A DNA stretch of 64,000 bases, taken from positions 124,001-188,000 of the forward strand of contig NZ_JANHAU010000001.1 of NCBI RefSeq assembly GCF_024464185.1, in the 5' to 3' direction. Positions 7,806 to 15,742 of this stretch are shown piece after piece. The notes under the pieces are model-generated. The model saw only the letters and a list, made by a program, of their open reading frames with translations. It searched no databases and had not been told where the DNA came from. Both the position numbers and the translations under genes were made by a program. This DNA comes from Haloarchaeobius salinus. Its GTDB lineage: Archaea > Halobacteriota > Halobacteria > Halobacteriales > Natrialbaceae. Numbering within the stretch: the first letter of the stretch is position 1; each line of letters begins with the position of its first letter.

Positions 7806-10175
7806 TTACCCCTGTGTCGACCAGAACCGGTCCAGCCCCAGGTCCAGCATGTCCGGGCTGACCGGCTGGAACTCCGCGCGCTCGGTCTCGGGGAAGTACT
7901 CTCGGACTGAGTCCCAGGAGTCCCGGGCGTAGCGCGCGTCGACGAACACCCGGACGCCGACCTCCTCCGGGCCGCGGATGACCCGCCCGATGGCCTGTCT
8001 GGCCTTCCGGACCGCCGGCACCGTCAGCGCGTACTCGAAGCCGTCCCCGAACGTCTCGTCGTAGGCGCGCTTCAGCGCACGTGTTCGGGGCGAGGCGGTG
8101 TTGATGAGGGGGACACCGCAGACCACCGCCGCCGAGAGCCGGTCGCCGCGGTAGTCCACCCCCTCGGTGAGCGTGCCCCGCAGACTCGTCACGAGCACCT
8201 TCCCGTCGCCGGAGAAGAACTCGTCCTTCAGCGACTCCGTGGTGCTGTCGGCGCTCGATTCGTCCAGCAGGACGGGCTTGTCCAGTCGGTCGTCGCAGAC
8301 GCCGGCGATCCACTCGGCCTCCCGGTAGTTCGGCATCCCGACGAGCACGTTGCCCGGTCGGCTCGCGACGGCACAGACCGCGTCGGCGTGCATCCGTCGC
8401 GTCCGGTTGTCGTCGCCGGGGTCGCCGCGGTTGTCGTAGGTGAACTTCGGCGCGTCGACCGCGAAGGATTCGCGGTTCGCCTCGGGGAAGTGCAACCCGT
8501 ACGTTCGCGTCTCGACCGGCCTACCCTCGTTCTGGAGGTGTTTCAGGCCCGTGACCTCCGCGAAGGCGTCGAGCGGCTCGAGCGTCGCGCTCATCAGCAC
8601 GCCGCCGCCGAACTCGCCGAGGTGCTCCCCGATGACGCCGGAGGGCACGCAGTTCTGGATGGCGAGCCGGGCGTTGTACGCGCGCCGCCAGGAGTCCGCG
8701 GGCTCGGTGTCGTCCCACGTCCGTTCCAGCTCGATCTCGCGGAAGTACTCGGTGTGGCCGCGGTGGTACCACGAGGCGAGCGTGCGGGCAGCCCCTTCGA
8801 CGGCGCGGGACTTCTCCTCGTCCTCGGCGTCGTTGAGGACTCGGGCGACCACGGCCGCGACGCTCGGGAGGTTCGTCCAGTCCTTCGGACCGTAGCCCGC
8901 CCGTTCGGCCCACCCGGTCAGCTCGTCGGGCTGTGGCGTGTCGGGGTCCCGGAGCGGGATCTCGTCGTCGTGCAGTTCGGTCAGGTCCGCGCGCCAGGAG
9001 CGATGCTCGCGGTCGAGGTGTTCGGTGACGCGACGGTCCAGTTCGTCGCGGACGTCGGTGACGAACGAGCGCGCGGCCTTCAGCTCGTCGAGGCCGACCT
9101 CGGCGTCGGAGAGTTCGGCCCGCACGAGCTCGGCGTCGGCGGTGGTGTGCCGGCTCGCCTCACCGCCCCCCTCGTCGAACTCGACCGGCTGGATGACCCG
9201 GGTGAGTTCGGCCTCGGCGTCGCGCAGCGTCGCGTCGGCCACGCGGTCGCTGACGAGGTCCCGAACCCGGGGCTCGAGCATGTGCGCCTCGTCGCAGACG
9301 ACGAACGTCGAGTCGTCGAGGAGCGCCCCGGTGAACGAGCTCGTCGTCCGCGGGTCGAACGCGTGGTAGTAGTTGCCGACGACGACCTCGGCGTGGCCGA
9401 GCAGCACGCCCATCAACGAGTGCGGGCAGGAGCCGTACTCCATCCCCTTCGCGACGAGGTCGTCGGGGCGCAGGAGGCCGGTCTCGGTCAGGTCGAACGG
9501 GACGGCCTCGACCGGGTCGCCATCGTCGGGCAGGTCGGCGAGGAACCGCGCGTAGAACGGGCAGAACTCCACGTCCGCGCCGCCGGTGTCGTACTCGGGC
9601 ATCGTCGGCGGATAGGGCGACATCTCGCCCGCGCTCTCGAGGTAGGAGGCCGCGGCTCCGCCAGCGCCCGAGCCCGCGAGGTCTATCTGCTGGCTCCTCG
9701 CTTCGGCGGCAAGTGCCTCCGCGGTCGTCGCGCCACCCTCACCCGCGAGGTCGCGGGTCCGTTCCCGCAGGGAATCGCAGCGGTCGTAGACGTTCTCGTC
9801 GTCGATGCCGCCCTTGTTCTCGCGGTTGTACGGACACACGTCGGACTTGCCGACGAGCGTCAGCGCCGAGACTGGGTCCCAGTCGTCCGGCAGGTTCCCG
9901 TTGATCGTCTCGAGGTCCTGTTCGAACTGGCGGAGCTGCTGCTTCACGCTCGTGAGCACGAGGACGCGCTCGTAGTCGCTGTCGGGGTCGCGGACGAGGT
10001 GGATGCCCGCGGTCAGCGCGAGCATCGTCTTGCCAGTCCCGCAGGCCCCCTCGACGACCGTGAACCCGCCGTCCCGGGCGGTGTCGATGGCCGTCTCGAT
10101 GCCGTCGACCTGCTCGTCGTACGGCGTCTCGTGTCCGAACACGTCCCGCCAGTCGTCCATCTGGATTGCGCTCAT
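7806..10175 (-). CDS. Rad3/XPD-family ATP-dependent DNA helicase with Fe-S cluster
   Basis: A superfamily-2 helicase of 789 residues. Walker A is EGACGTGKT ending at residue 50 and the DEAH box is at 295-298. Four cysteines between them (114, 133, 205, 250) match the [4Fe-4S] ligands of XPD/Rad3/DinG helicases, so the cluster domain is probably intact. C-terminal helicase motifs include VLVTSLRGTLTEGVDYRGD and QAIGRVIRGPEEVG (motif VI). The family unwinds DNA 5' to 3' and acts in repair. The ATG at 10175 is preferred; the 38 upstream in-frame codons are Arg- and Pro-rich and not acidic. It is divergent from the DUF1684 gene. Confidence 0.9.
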   Translation of the reverse strand: MSAIQMDDWRDVFGHETPYDEQVDGIETAIDTARDGGFTVVEGACGTGKTMLALTAGIHLVRDPDSDYERVLVLTSVKQQLRQFEQDLETINGNLPDDWDPVSALTLVGKSDVCPYNRENKGGIDDENVYDRCDSLRERTRDLAGEGGATTAEALAAEARSQQIDLAGSGAGGAAASYLESAGEMSPYPPTMPEYDTGGADVEFCPFYARFLADLPDDGDPVEAVPFDLTETGLLRPDDLVAKGMEYGSCPHSLMGVLLGHAEVVVGNYYHAFDPRTTSSFTGALLDDSTFVVCDEAHMLEPRVRDLVSDRVADATLRDAEAELTRVIQPVEFDEGGGEASRHTTADAELVRAELSDAEVGLDELKAARSFVTDVRDELDRRVTEHLDREHRSWRADLTELHDDEIPLRDPDTPQPDELTGWAERAGYGPKDWTNLPSVAAVVARVLNDAEDEEKSRAVEGAARTLASWYHRGHTEYFREIELERTWDDTEPADSWRRAYNARLAIQNCVPSGVIGEHLGEFGGGVLMSATLEPLDAFAEVTGLKHLQNEGRPVETRTYGLHFPEANRESFAVDAPKFTYDNRGDPGDDNRTRRMHADAVCAVASRPGNVLVGMPNYREAEWIAGVCDDRLDKPVLLDESSADSTTESLKDEFFSGDGKVLVTSLRGTLTEGVDYRGDRLSAAVVCGVPLINTASPRTRALKRAYDETFGDGFEYALTVPAVRKARQAIGRVIRGPEEVGVRVFVDARYARDSWDSVREYFPETERAEFQPVSPDMLDLGLDRFWSTQG

Positions 10176-10302
10176 CGTCCCCCGTGCATAGGCTTGTCGG
10201 AGGGTGGGTCGGCATCGTTCAAGAAGGGTGAGATTCGGGGGCGGGTTCGTACGCCCATCCCGGAGCGCAACATCTACCCACCTCCACACGAAATCAAGGG
10301 GT

Positions 10303-10920
10303 ATGACCGACAGCGACGGCGACGAGACGGGGGACGATGCCGGGACGGCTGCCGACTTCGACGTCGACGCCTGGCGCGAGGAGCTGACGGCGAAGCGGGC
10401 GGAGAAGGACGAGTTCTTCGCGAGCCACCCGCACTCGCCGGTGCCCGAGGACGAACGCGACGCGTTCGACGGACTCTCCTACTTCGACCCGGACCCCGAC
10501 TACCGCGTGGCGGCGACGCTCCACGTCGTCGACGACGACGACGACGAGATCGCCCGGATGGAGACGACGACCGGCGGCGAGCAGCGCTACCGGAAGGTCG
10601 GCGAGCTGACGTTCGAACTCGGCGGCGAGACGCACGCGCTGGCTGCGTACCGGCCGACCGGCGAGGACCGCGAGACGCTGTTCGTCCCGTTCCGCGACAA
10701 GACGACCGGGCAGCAGACGTACGGTGCGGGCCGCTACATGGACCTCGAAGCCGAACAGGAACTGGTCGACGGCGAGACGGTCGTCGTCGACTTCAACCTC
10801 GCGTACACGCCGTTCTGTGGCTTCAGCGACGCCTACGCCTGCCCGCTGCCGCCCGAGGAGAACTGGCTGGAGACCGTCGTCGAGGCCGGCGAGCAGAAGC
10901 CCGGGTTCGGCGAGGACTGA
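10303..10920 (+). CDS. DUF1684 family protein
   Basis: A 205-residue soluble protein of the DUF1684 family. Features seen: a WREELTAKRAEKDEFFASHPHSPV opening helix region (typical of the family), the strand-rich middle, FVPFRDKTTGQQTYGAGRYMDL and the C-terminal VDFNLAYTPFCGFSDAYACPLPP, which is the most conserved family signature. The role is unknown; members are widespread in haloarchaea and actinobacteria. The ATG at 10303 is where the acidic coding character begins; the upstream open frame is basic. Confidence 0.85.
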   Translation: MTDSDGDETGDDAGTAADFDVDAWREELTAKRAEKDEFFASHPHSPVPEDERDAFDGLSYFDPDPDYRVAATLHVVDDDDDEIARMETTTGGEQRYRKVGELTFELGGETHALAAYRPTGEDRETLFVPFRDKTTGQQTYGAGRYMDLEAEQELVDGETVVVDFNLAYTPFCGFSDAYACPLPPEENWLETVVEAGEQKPGFGED

Positions 10921-10944
10921 CGGGGCACTGTTCTCGAGACCGCG

Positions 10945-11625
10945 TTACGGCGCGACGCCGACCGTCAGCAGCGTCCCGTAGGTGCGGTAGCGCTCGACCA
11001 TGTCCTGGCGCGTCTCCCAGTCGTCGGTCGGGAACGCGTCGGCCCCGGGGATGTCGATGTCCTGGTCGGGGATGTTGTCCTGCTCCGCCACGTGGAGGCC
11101 GGCGTCGCGGAACTTCTCGCGGTACTCCGGGGCGCTCCAGCGGGTCATCTCGACCTCGATGAACTCCTGCCACCCGTGGGAGTGGACGTTCTCCTCGTAG
11201 TAGTTCACGGCGCAGTAGAAGGTGCCACCGGGGCGGAGGATGCGGGCGACCTCCTCGAGCGTGTGTGCGGGGTCGGCGGCGTAGTAGAACGCCTCCATCG
11301 ACCAGACGTGGTCGACCGAGTCGGTCGCGAACGGGAGGGCGTCGAAGTCGCCGACGAGGTAGTCCACCGCGTCGTCGTCGGTGTACGACCGGGCGTTGTG
11401 GGCCATCTCCGGCGAGCCGTCGAGCCCCCAGACCCGGCCCGCGTCCTTCGTGTCCCGGAGTGCGCGGCCGGCGTAGCCCGAGCCACAGCCGAGGTCGACA
11501 ATCGTGTCGCCGGCCTCGACGGGCATCCGCGCCAGCGCGTGCTTCGCGGTGTGCCAGTGGCGCTCCTCCATGCCGCGGTCGCGGCCGTCCTTCGCCCAGG
11601 CGTCGAACTCTGCTCTGACGCTCAT
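10945..11625 (-). CDS. Class I SAM-dependent methyltransferase
   Basis: A 226-residue methyltransferase of the Methyltransf_11/25 type. Motif I TIVDLGCGSGYAGR is at about 41-54, the ribose-binding Asp lies in VWGLDGSPEM, and motif IV reads DSVDHVWSMEAFYYA. The post-IV EEVARILRPGGTFYCAVNYYEEN segment is typical of small-molecule methyltransferases. The product ends just past the convergent DUF1684 gene. The ATG at 11625 is preferred over an in-frame GTG-type start nine codons upstream. The substrate cannot be told from the sequence. Confidence 0.82.
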   Translation of the reverse strand: MSVRAEFDAWAKDGRDRGMEERHWHTAKHALARMPVEAGDTIVDLGCGSGYAGRALRDTKDAGRVWGLDGSPEMAHNARSYTDDDAVDYLVGDFDALPFATDSVDHVWSMEAFYYAADPAHTLEEVARILRPGGTFYCAVNYYEENVHSHGWQEFIEVEMTRWSAPEYREKFRDAGLHVAEQDNIPDQDIDIPGADAFPTDDWETRQDMVERYRTYGTLLTVGVAP

Positions 11626-11700
11626 GGCTCCCGGTTCGGTCGCCCCGACCAAAACGGGTTCGACACGGGCCGAGGGGGAGGTGCTTCGGGTCCGAACGCA

Positions 11701-11711
11701 ACCATTTAACC
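11701..11711 (+). promoter_or_regulatory. TATA box of the DUF2391-like gene
   Basis: ACCATTTAACC is centred about 28 nt before the ATG at 11735, the spacing of a leaderless haloarchaeal promoter. Confidence 0.6.
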
Positions 11712-11734
11712 GTCACCCCGAGTCAGACGCGGGT

Positions 11735-12178
11735 ATGGTCGGCTCACGACGGCGCTTCCAGCTCGCCGACAGCGCCCAGCAGATCGTCGGCGGCTTCCTG
11801 CTCGCGGGGCCGTTCGTCGTCACCGAGGAGGTGTGGGTGCTCGCGGCGAGCATGAGCACCGCCCACGCCGTCGTCGTCGTCGCCATCGTCTTCGCCATCG
11901 GCTACGGCGCGCTGTACAAGGCCGACGACGACCGCAACCCCGAACGCGAGGCAGAATTCGGCGGTGTCCCGCTCCGCTTCGTCTCGCTGATGGTCGTCTC
12001 GTTCGGCTCCGTCGTCATCCTCGCGCTGGCGTTCGACGCGCCGAATACGTTCCTCGTCGACAACGAGATACTCACCGATCCGACGACCATGGACGTGGCC
12101 GAGACGACGCTCAAGGCCACCGCCGTCGGGGCAATCTTCAGCGTCGTCGGCGCGGCGACAGCCGACTCCCTGCTGTAG
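11735..12178 (+). CDS. DUF2391-like integral membrane protein
   Basis: A 147-residue protein with four hydrophobic segments: one around QQIVGGFLLAGPFVV, one in the STAHAVVVVAIVFAIGY stretch, one at SLMVVSFGSVVILALAF, and one near the C-terminus (ATAVGAIFSVVGAATAD). Length, segment pattern and the ADSAQQIVGG opening resemble the DUF2391 (TIGR02587-like) membrane family. No catalytic motif is visible and function is unknown. The TATA box at 11701-11711 fixes the start. Confidence 0.7.
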   Translation: MVGSRRRFQLADSAQQIVGGFLLAGPFVVTEEVWVLAASMSTAHAVVVVAIVFAIGYGALYKADDDRNPEREAEFGGVPLRFVSLMVVSFGSVVILALAFDAPNTFLVDNEILTDPTTMDVAETTLKATAVGAIFSVVGAATADSLL

Positions 12179-12268
12179 TGCGTCGGTCCGTTCCTGCTGT
12201 CCGGGGACGACTCCACCAGGACTCAGCCGAGTGGCCCCCGCTACCGTACCGCAATCGGCCACCCGCAC

Positions 12269-12277
12269 GCTTAAGTT
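12269..12277 (+). promoter_or_regulatory. TATA-like box of the gene at 12300
   Basis: CTTAAGTTC stands out from GC-rich sequence and is centred about 27 nt before the ATG at 12300, consistent with a leaderless transcript. Confidence 0.55.
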
Positions 12278-12299
12278 CACGCCACCGGTTCCCGCGTGT

Positions 12300-12878
12300 A
12301 TGGACTACACGCTCGGTATCGATGGGAGCGACCGGACCGTCGCGGGTGGAACGAGCATCCTGCTGGTCCATCCCTCAACAGGGGAGACCGATCGCATCGA
12401 CACCAACTTCCTGCGCGACGACACCGACCACTTCCTCGTCATCTCGACACGGACCACGGCCCGCGAGGTGCGCCAGAAGCTCGACTACTACGACGTCGAC
12501 GACTCCAGAGCGGTCATCCTCGACACGCTGAGCGTCGAACGGGGCTACTCGCGCCGCTCGAGCGACAGCGTCCACTACGTCTCCGCCCCCGACGACGTCG
12601 CCGGCATCGTCGAGCAGGCCGAACGCTTCTTCGACGAGTACGACGGCAAACTCCGGGTCAGCTTCGACTCCATCACCGAACTCGCCTACTACGCCGGCGA
12701 GGACGAGGCCCGCGAGGCCGTCGAACGGCTCGTCGACCTCATCGAGGAACACGACGCCGTCGCGCTGTTCCACCTCTCCGACGAGGTCCACGACGAGGAC
12801 ACCGAGACCGGCTACCGCGACCTGTTCGACGTGGTGGTCGACCTCGACGTCGACGGCAACGTCGAGATACGGGACTGA
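12300..12878 (+). CDS. KaiC/RecA-like protein lacking a P-loop (DUF7504-type)
   Basis: A 192-residue protein resembling the haloarchaeal KaiC/GvpD-like set often named HTR-like or DUF7504. Where RecA-fold ATPases have GxxxxGK[ST], this protein reads LLVHPSTGETD, without the lysine, so ATP binding is doubtful. A Walker-B-like segment RVSFDSITELAYY is kept, as is VERLVDLIEEHDAVALFHL. Two longer relatives occur at 56305 and 57106 with the same F-D-S-[IL]-T-E-L motif. It is followed after 12 nt by a MazG-like gene and probably shares its transcript. Function is unknown; a regulatory or scaffolding role is inference. Confidence 0.7.
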   Translation: MDYTLGIDGSDRTVAGGTSILLVHPSTGETDRIDTNFLRDDTDHFLVISTRTTAREVRQKLDYYDVDDSRAVILDTLSVERGYSRRSSDSVHYVSAPDDVAGIVEQAERFFDEYDGKLRVSFDSITELAYYAGEDEAREAVERLVDLIEEHDAVALFHLSDEVHDEDTETGYRDLFDVVVDLDVDGNVEIRD

Positions 12879-12890
12879 CCGCGGACCGAG

Positions 12891-13202
12891 ATGCGAGAGT
12901 ACGACAAGCTCGTCCGCGACCGCATCCCCGAGGTGATCCGAGAGAACGACGAGACCCCCGTCACGCACACCGTCGAGGGCGAGGCGTACCGGGAGCGTCT
13001 GCGCGAGAAGCTCGTCGAGGAGGCCACGGAGTTCCGGGCCGACCCGAGCGCCGCCGAGCTCGGCGACGTGCTCGACGTGGTCGCGGCGATACGTGAGGCC
13101 GAGACTATCGACGAGGGGAAGATCCAGCGGAAACGACGGGCGAAGCTGGATGAACACGGCGGGTTCGAAGACGGCGTCGTGCTCGACCGGGTCGAGGAGT
13201 AG
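12891..13202 (+). CDS. MazG-like nucleotide pyrophosphohydrolase
   Basis: A 103-residue all-alpha NTP pyrophosphatase-like protein. The N-terminus EYDKLVRDRIPEVI is the signature of the phosphoribosyl-ATP pyrophosphohydrolase-like MazG branch. The metal-binding carboxylates are present as EEATEF near residue 43 and ELGDVLD near residue 57. Such enzymes cleave nucleoside triphosphates to monophosphate and pyrophosphate, usually for house-cleaning of damaged nucleotides. The length matches single-domain members. It follows the KaiC-like gene by 12 nt, so the two are likely co-transcribed. Confidence 0.85.
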   Translation: MREYDKLVRDRIPEVIRENDETPVTHTVEGEAYRERLREKLVEEATEFRADPSAAELGDVLDVVAAIREAETIDEGKIQRKRRAKLDEHGGFEDGVVLDRVEE

Positions 13203-13226
13203 GCGGCGGCCGGGCGGCCGAACGGG

Positions 13227-14012
13227 TCAGTTCCCGTCGAGTTTCTCGAACGTCTTCTCCGCCCAGCGTACCGCGTACGGTGCGCCGCGGTCGCGGTAGG
13301 CATCGGCGTCCAGCGCGCCGAACGGTGCCGGGAGTTCGAGCGCGTGCTTGATCGCGCTGCAGGCGAGTTCGGTGGCGTCGGCGAAGTCGGTCTCGCCGAG
13401 CGCGACCTCGCGCGAGAGGCCGTCGAGTCGGCCCTCGAGCCGGTTCCCGGCGTCCTGCCACGCGTCGCCGAGCGCGGGTTCCGTCTCGAGCCAGCCGGCG
13501 AAGACGTCCCGGGTGTGCAGGCCGAGCCAGCCGTCGTACAGCGCGGCGGCTATCTGGTAGGTGGCGTTCGGGCCGAGCGGGACGACGGCGGCGAGCTCGC
13601 GGTAGTGCTCCTCGAAGAAGCCGAGAAAGTGCTCGGGGACGTCGAGGCCGGTCTCGACCAGTGCCTCCGCGACGAGGAAGTCGACGAACTCCGTCGGCGA
13701 GCCCTGCACGCGCGCTTTGACGATGACGACCGGTGGGTCGGTCTGGTGTGTCCACGCGACGCTGCCGTCGCCCGGCGCGCCGATGGTGAACGTGGAGCCG
13801 GCGAGCCGGTCGAGCACCGCCGGGGCGTCCCCGGGGAGCCACTCCCGCGGGTACGTCTTCGGGTCGAGTGAGTCCACGAGCAGCCCGAGGTCCTCCGCCT
13901 GCGCCGGTGGGAGCGTCTCGAAATCGTTCGCGGCGTCGAGGACGAGCGCGTCCGGAGCGTGTCGCTCGCGGACGGCGGCGACCTGCGGAGAAAGCTCCCG
14001 TTCCGTGAACAT
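13227..14012 (-). CDS. Conserved haloarchaeal protein, unknown function
   Basis: A 261-residue soluble, acidic protein; I believe it belongs to a haloarchaea-restricted DUF family (possibly DUF7089) but cannot confirm this. It opens ELSPQVAAVRERHAPDALVLDAA and is mostly alpha-helical. Noticeable features are the strand TFTIGAPGDGSVAWTHQTDPP and the helical stretch ATYQIAAALYDGWLGLHTR. No catalytic motif or membrane segment is seen. Its ATG shares one base with the TGA stop of the 29-residue membrane-peptide gene upstream (TGATG), so the two are translationally coupled. Confidence 0.72.
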   Translation of the reverse strand: MFTERELSPQVAAVRERHAPDALVLDAANDFETLPPAQAEDLGLLVDSLDPKTYPREWLPGDAPAVLDRLAGSTFTIGAPGDGSVAWTHQTDPPVVIVKARVQGSPTEFVDFLVAEALVETGLDVPEHFLGFFEEHYRELAAVVPLGPNATYQIAAALYDGWLGLHTRDVFAGWLETEPALGDAWQDAGNRLEGRLDGLSREVALGETDFADATELACSAIKHALELPAPFGALDADAYRDRGAPYAVRWAEKTFEKLDGN

Positions 14013-14101
14013 CAGATACCGAGGCTGACGGCGACCAGCGCGACCGACAGTGCTCCGGCGATTCCGACCGTCGCGAGTACGATCTTCGTGGCTTCGCTCA
14101 T
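14012..14101 (-). CDS. 29-residue single-span membrane peptide
   Basis: A very short gene: MSEATK followed by one hydrophobic span (IVLATVGIAGALSVALVAV) and a SLGI tail. Three observations support it: a TATA-like box about 26 nt before the ATG, an ATG that matches the expected leaderless start, and a stop that shares a base with the start of the next gene. The product would be a one-pass membrane microprotein. Its partner is probably the protein encoded at 13227-14012. No family is recognised. Confidence 0.6.
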   Translation of the reverse strand: MSEATKIVLATVGIAGALSVALVAVSLGI

Positions 14102-14124
14102 GTTCGTGACGAACGGGTGGGAGT

Positions 14125-14133
14125 GCTTAAAAC
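14125..14133 (-). promoter_or_regulatory. TATA box of the membrane-peptide operon
   Basis: On the minus strand GTTTTAAGC lies about 26 nt before the ATG at 14101. It also lies within 30 bp of an ORB-like element. Confidence 0.6.
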
Positions 14134-14154
14134 TATCAGTTCCGGCGGGCGCGG

Positions 14155-14177
14155 GCATCCCCTGTTTCAATTGGACG
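14155..14177 (-). repeat. ORB-like element, outer origin flank (minus orientation)
   Basis: Read on the minus strand it contains CCAATTGAAACAGGGGA, matching the haloarchaeal ORB core CCAGTTGAAACGAAGGGG with one base missing between GAAAC and the G-run. It pairs with the oppositely oriented element at 14221. Confidence 0.6.
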
Positions 14178-14220
14178 CCAATCATCTCCCTCAGAGATGT
14201 ATATGTCCTACTGTGAGGGT

Positions 14221-14243
14221 TTCGGAGTGGAAACAGAGGGGTG
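14221..14243 (+). repeat. ORB element, outer origin flank (plus orientation)
   Basis: It contains GTGGAAACAGAGGGGTG, a close match to the ORB half-site and G-run found in the main origin. It lies 66 bp from the minus-oriented copy at 14155, with both G-runs pointing outward, between the membrane-peptide gene and the end of oapC. Confidence 0.72.
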
Positions 14244-14340
14244 TGGAGTCGGTCGTCGGCGTCGACGGAGCGCTGGCGGCCACCCCAGCCAGCGCCGAGA
14301 ACGAAGGTGTGGGACTGGACTCGGTCGTCTGTGAGTCGGG

Positions 14341-15351
14341 TCAGTCGTCGCCGCGCCAGGAGTCCGGCACGTCGATGACGTACCGACCGTCCTCGCGCAG
14401 TGAGATGATGTACTCCTCGCGGTCGTACAGCTCCATCAGGTTCAGCTCGTACTGCCCGGGGTTGAGGATCTTGATGCTCTCGAACTGCTGGTTGAGCTCC
14501 TCGCGCAGCTCGTCGAGGTCCGGCCGGTCCTCGATCTGCGTGTCGGCCGGGTCCGCGACCTCGTGGCGGTCGTCTGCGGTATCGGGCGACGTCCCGGGGA
14601 CGTCGGGTGCACCCGGGCGCTCCGTCGCACTCCCCCGACCGCCGGCTGCCGCCTCCGGTTCGGGTGCGCTCCCGGAGTCGCTCGCGGGAGCGTCGGTCGT
14701 CCCCGGTTCGTCCGCCGGCGGTGTGGCGGTCCCCTCCGGAAGTTCGTCCGGCGAGACGACGTCCGACCGGGCGCTCGCCTGCGCGTTGTCCTCGTCGCCC
14801 GCGGTCCGGGCCTGGATGGTCCCATCGTCGCTGGCCGGGTCGGTGTGCGTCGTGGACGCCGCCTCCGACTGGGCGTCGGCGGTCGACGAGGCGGTGGTCG
14901 AGGCATCGCCGGTGGCGTCGGCAGTCGAAGCGTCCGCAGTGGCGTCGACTGTCGCCGACGTGTCGCCGCTCGCCCCGGCTTCGTCGTCGCCTCGGGCGGC
15001 CGCCTTCTCGGCGGGCGTGTCGTAGTCCTCGGTGGCGGACTTCGGCCACTCCCCCGACGGCCGGTCACTGGTCGGCCGGTCACCGGACGGCCGCTCGCGG
15101 TCCGACGGCCGGTCGGCGTCGTCGCTGCCGCCGCCGACCCAGTCGCGGACCGTGGTGGCCGCCTTGCTCACCGCGCCTGCCGAGGAGCTGCGGCTCGGGG
15201 GCTCACCCGGCGAGTTCGCCTCGACGGACTCGTCGACGGCGTCGGCCGGGATGAACTGGAACTTGTTGCCGCCACAGTCCGGACAGCCCGACAGCATCTC
15301 CTTCGAGCCGTCCTCGAACGTCCGCCCACAGTCGGTACACTGGTGGGGCAT
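14341..15351 (-). CDS. oapC: Origin-associated protein OapC, zinc-ribbon
   Basis: A 336-residue protein. The N-terminus holds a zinc ribbon: CTDCGRTF at about 5-12 and CPDCGGNKFQF at about 23-33. A long Ser/Thr/Asp/Ala-rich linker of some 200 residues follows, with tandem SDRPSGDRPTSDR-like repeats. A conserved C-terminal domain of about 70 residues carries IKILNPGQYELNLMELYDREEYIISL. The zinc ribbon plus this C-terminal domain match OapC, whose gene sits in oapABC beside oriC and orc1/cdc6 in Halobacterium and other haloarchaea. Its ATG shares one base with the oapB stop (TAATG). Its role in origin function is established only by association and gene order. Confidence 0.85.
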   Translation of the reverse strand: MPHQCTDCGRTFEDGSKEMLSGCPDCGGNKFQFIPADAVDESVEANSPGEPPSRSSSAGAVSKAATTVRDWVGGGSDDADRPSDRERPSGDRPTSDRPSGEWPKSATEDYDTPAEKAAARGDDEAGASGDTSATVDATADASTADATGDASTTASSTADAQSEAASTTHTDPASDDGTIQARTAGDEDNAQASARSDVVSPDELPEGTATPPADEPGTTDAPASDSGSAPEPEAAAGGRGSATERPGAPDVPGTSPDTADDRHEVADPADTQIEDRPDLDELREELNQQFESIKILNPGQYELNLMELYDREEYIISLREDGRYVIDVPDSWRGDD

Positions 15352-15737
15352 TATTTCCGGGAGACGAGGGCGCTGATGAGCGTTTCGTCCTTGTGCAGCG
15401 TCTCGATCTGGTTCGCCGGACCGATGACGGTGAGCTTCGCCGTCTCCTCTTTCCCCATGATGCGGTCGAGGATGGAGGCGTCGTTGGTCTGGGAGCGTGG
15501 ATAGGTCTCGATCTCGATGCCGTTGAACTCGTCCGGGCTGATCTCCGTCATCGTCACCTCGATGAGCTTCGACTCCTCGTCGGGCGAGAGGCCCTCCTCG
15601 AGGATGACGATGTTCCCGTCACGAACCCCGTCGAGGATGATGCGGATCTTCTCCATGCTCGCGAGGTTCTCCATGCGCTGCCCACTGATGAGGTCGATCT
15701 GGACCCCGCCGTCGTCTGAGGTTTTTGCTTCCGGCAT
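15351..15737 (-). CDS. oapB: Origin-associated protein OapB (DUF2073)
   Basis: A 128-residue DUF2073 protein with VQIDLISGQRMENLASMEKIR and VRDGNIVILEEGLSPDEE, the two best-conserved family segments. It is soluble and of mixed alpha/beta type. ATG 15737 is used here; a GTG at 15746 that overlaps the oapA stop (GTGA) is an equally possible start adding three residues. It is the middle gene of the oapA-oapB-oapC operon. It is thought to act with the GTPase OapA at the origin, but its biochemical role is unknown. Confidence 0.88.
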   Translation of the reverse strand: MPEAKTSDDGGVQIDLISGQRMENLASMEKIRIILDGVRDGNIVILEEGLSPDEESKLIEVTMTEISPDEFNGIEIETYPRSQTNDASILDRIMGKEETAKLTVIGPANQIETLHKDETLISALVSRK

Positions 15738-15742
15738 CTGTC

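Noticed and set aside
8388-11162. 924-codon plus-strand ORF antisense to the Rad3-type helicase
   Set aside because: It runs against the helicase, whose Walker A, DEAH and Fe-S motifs are intact; its translation has no recognisable domain.
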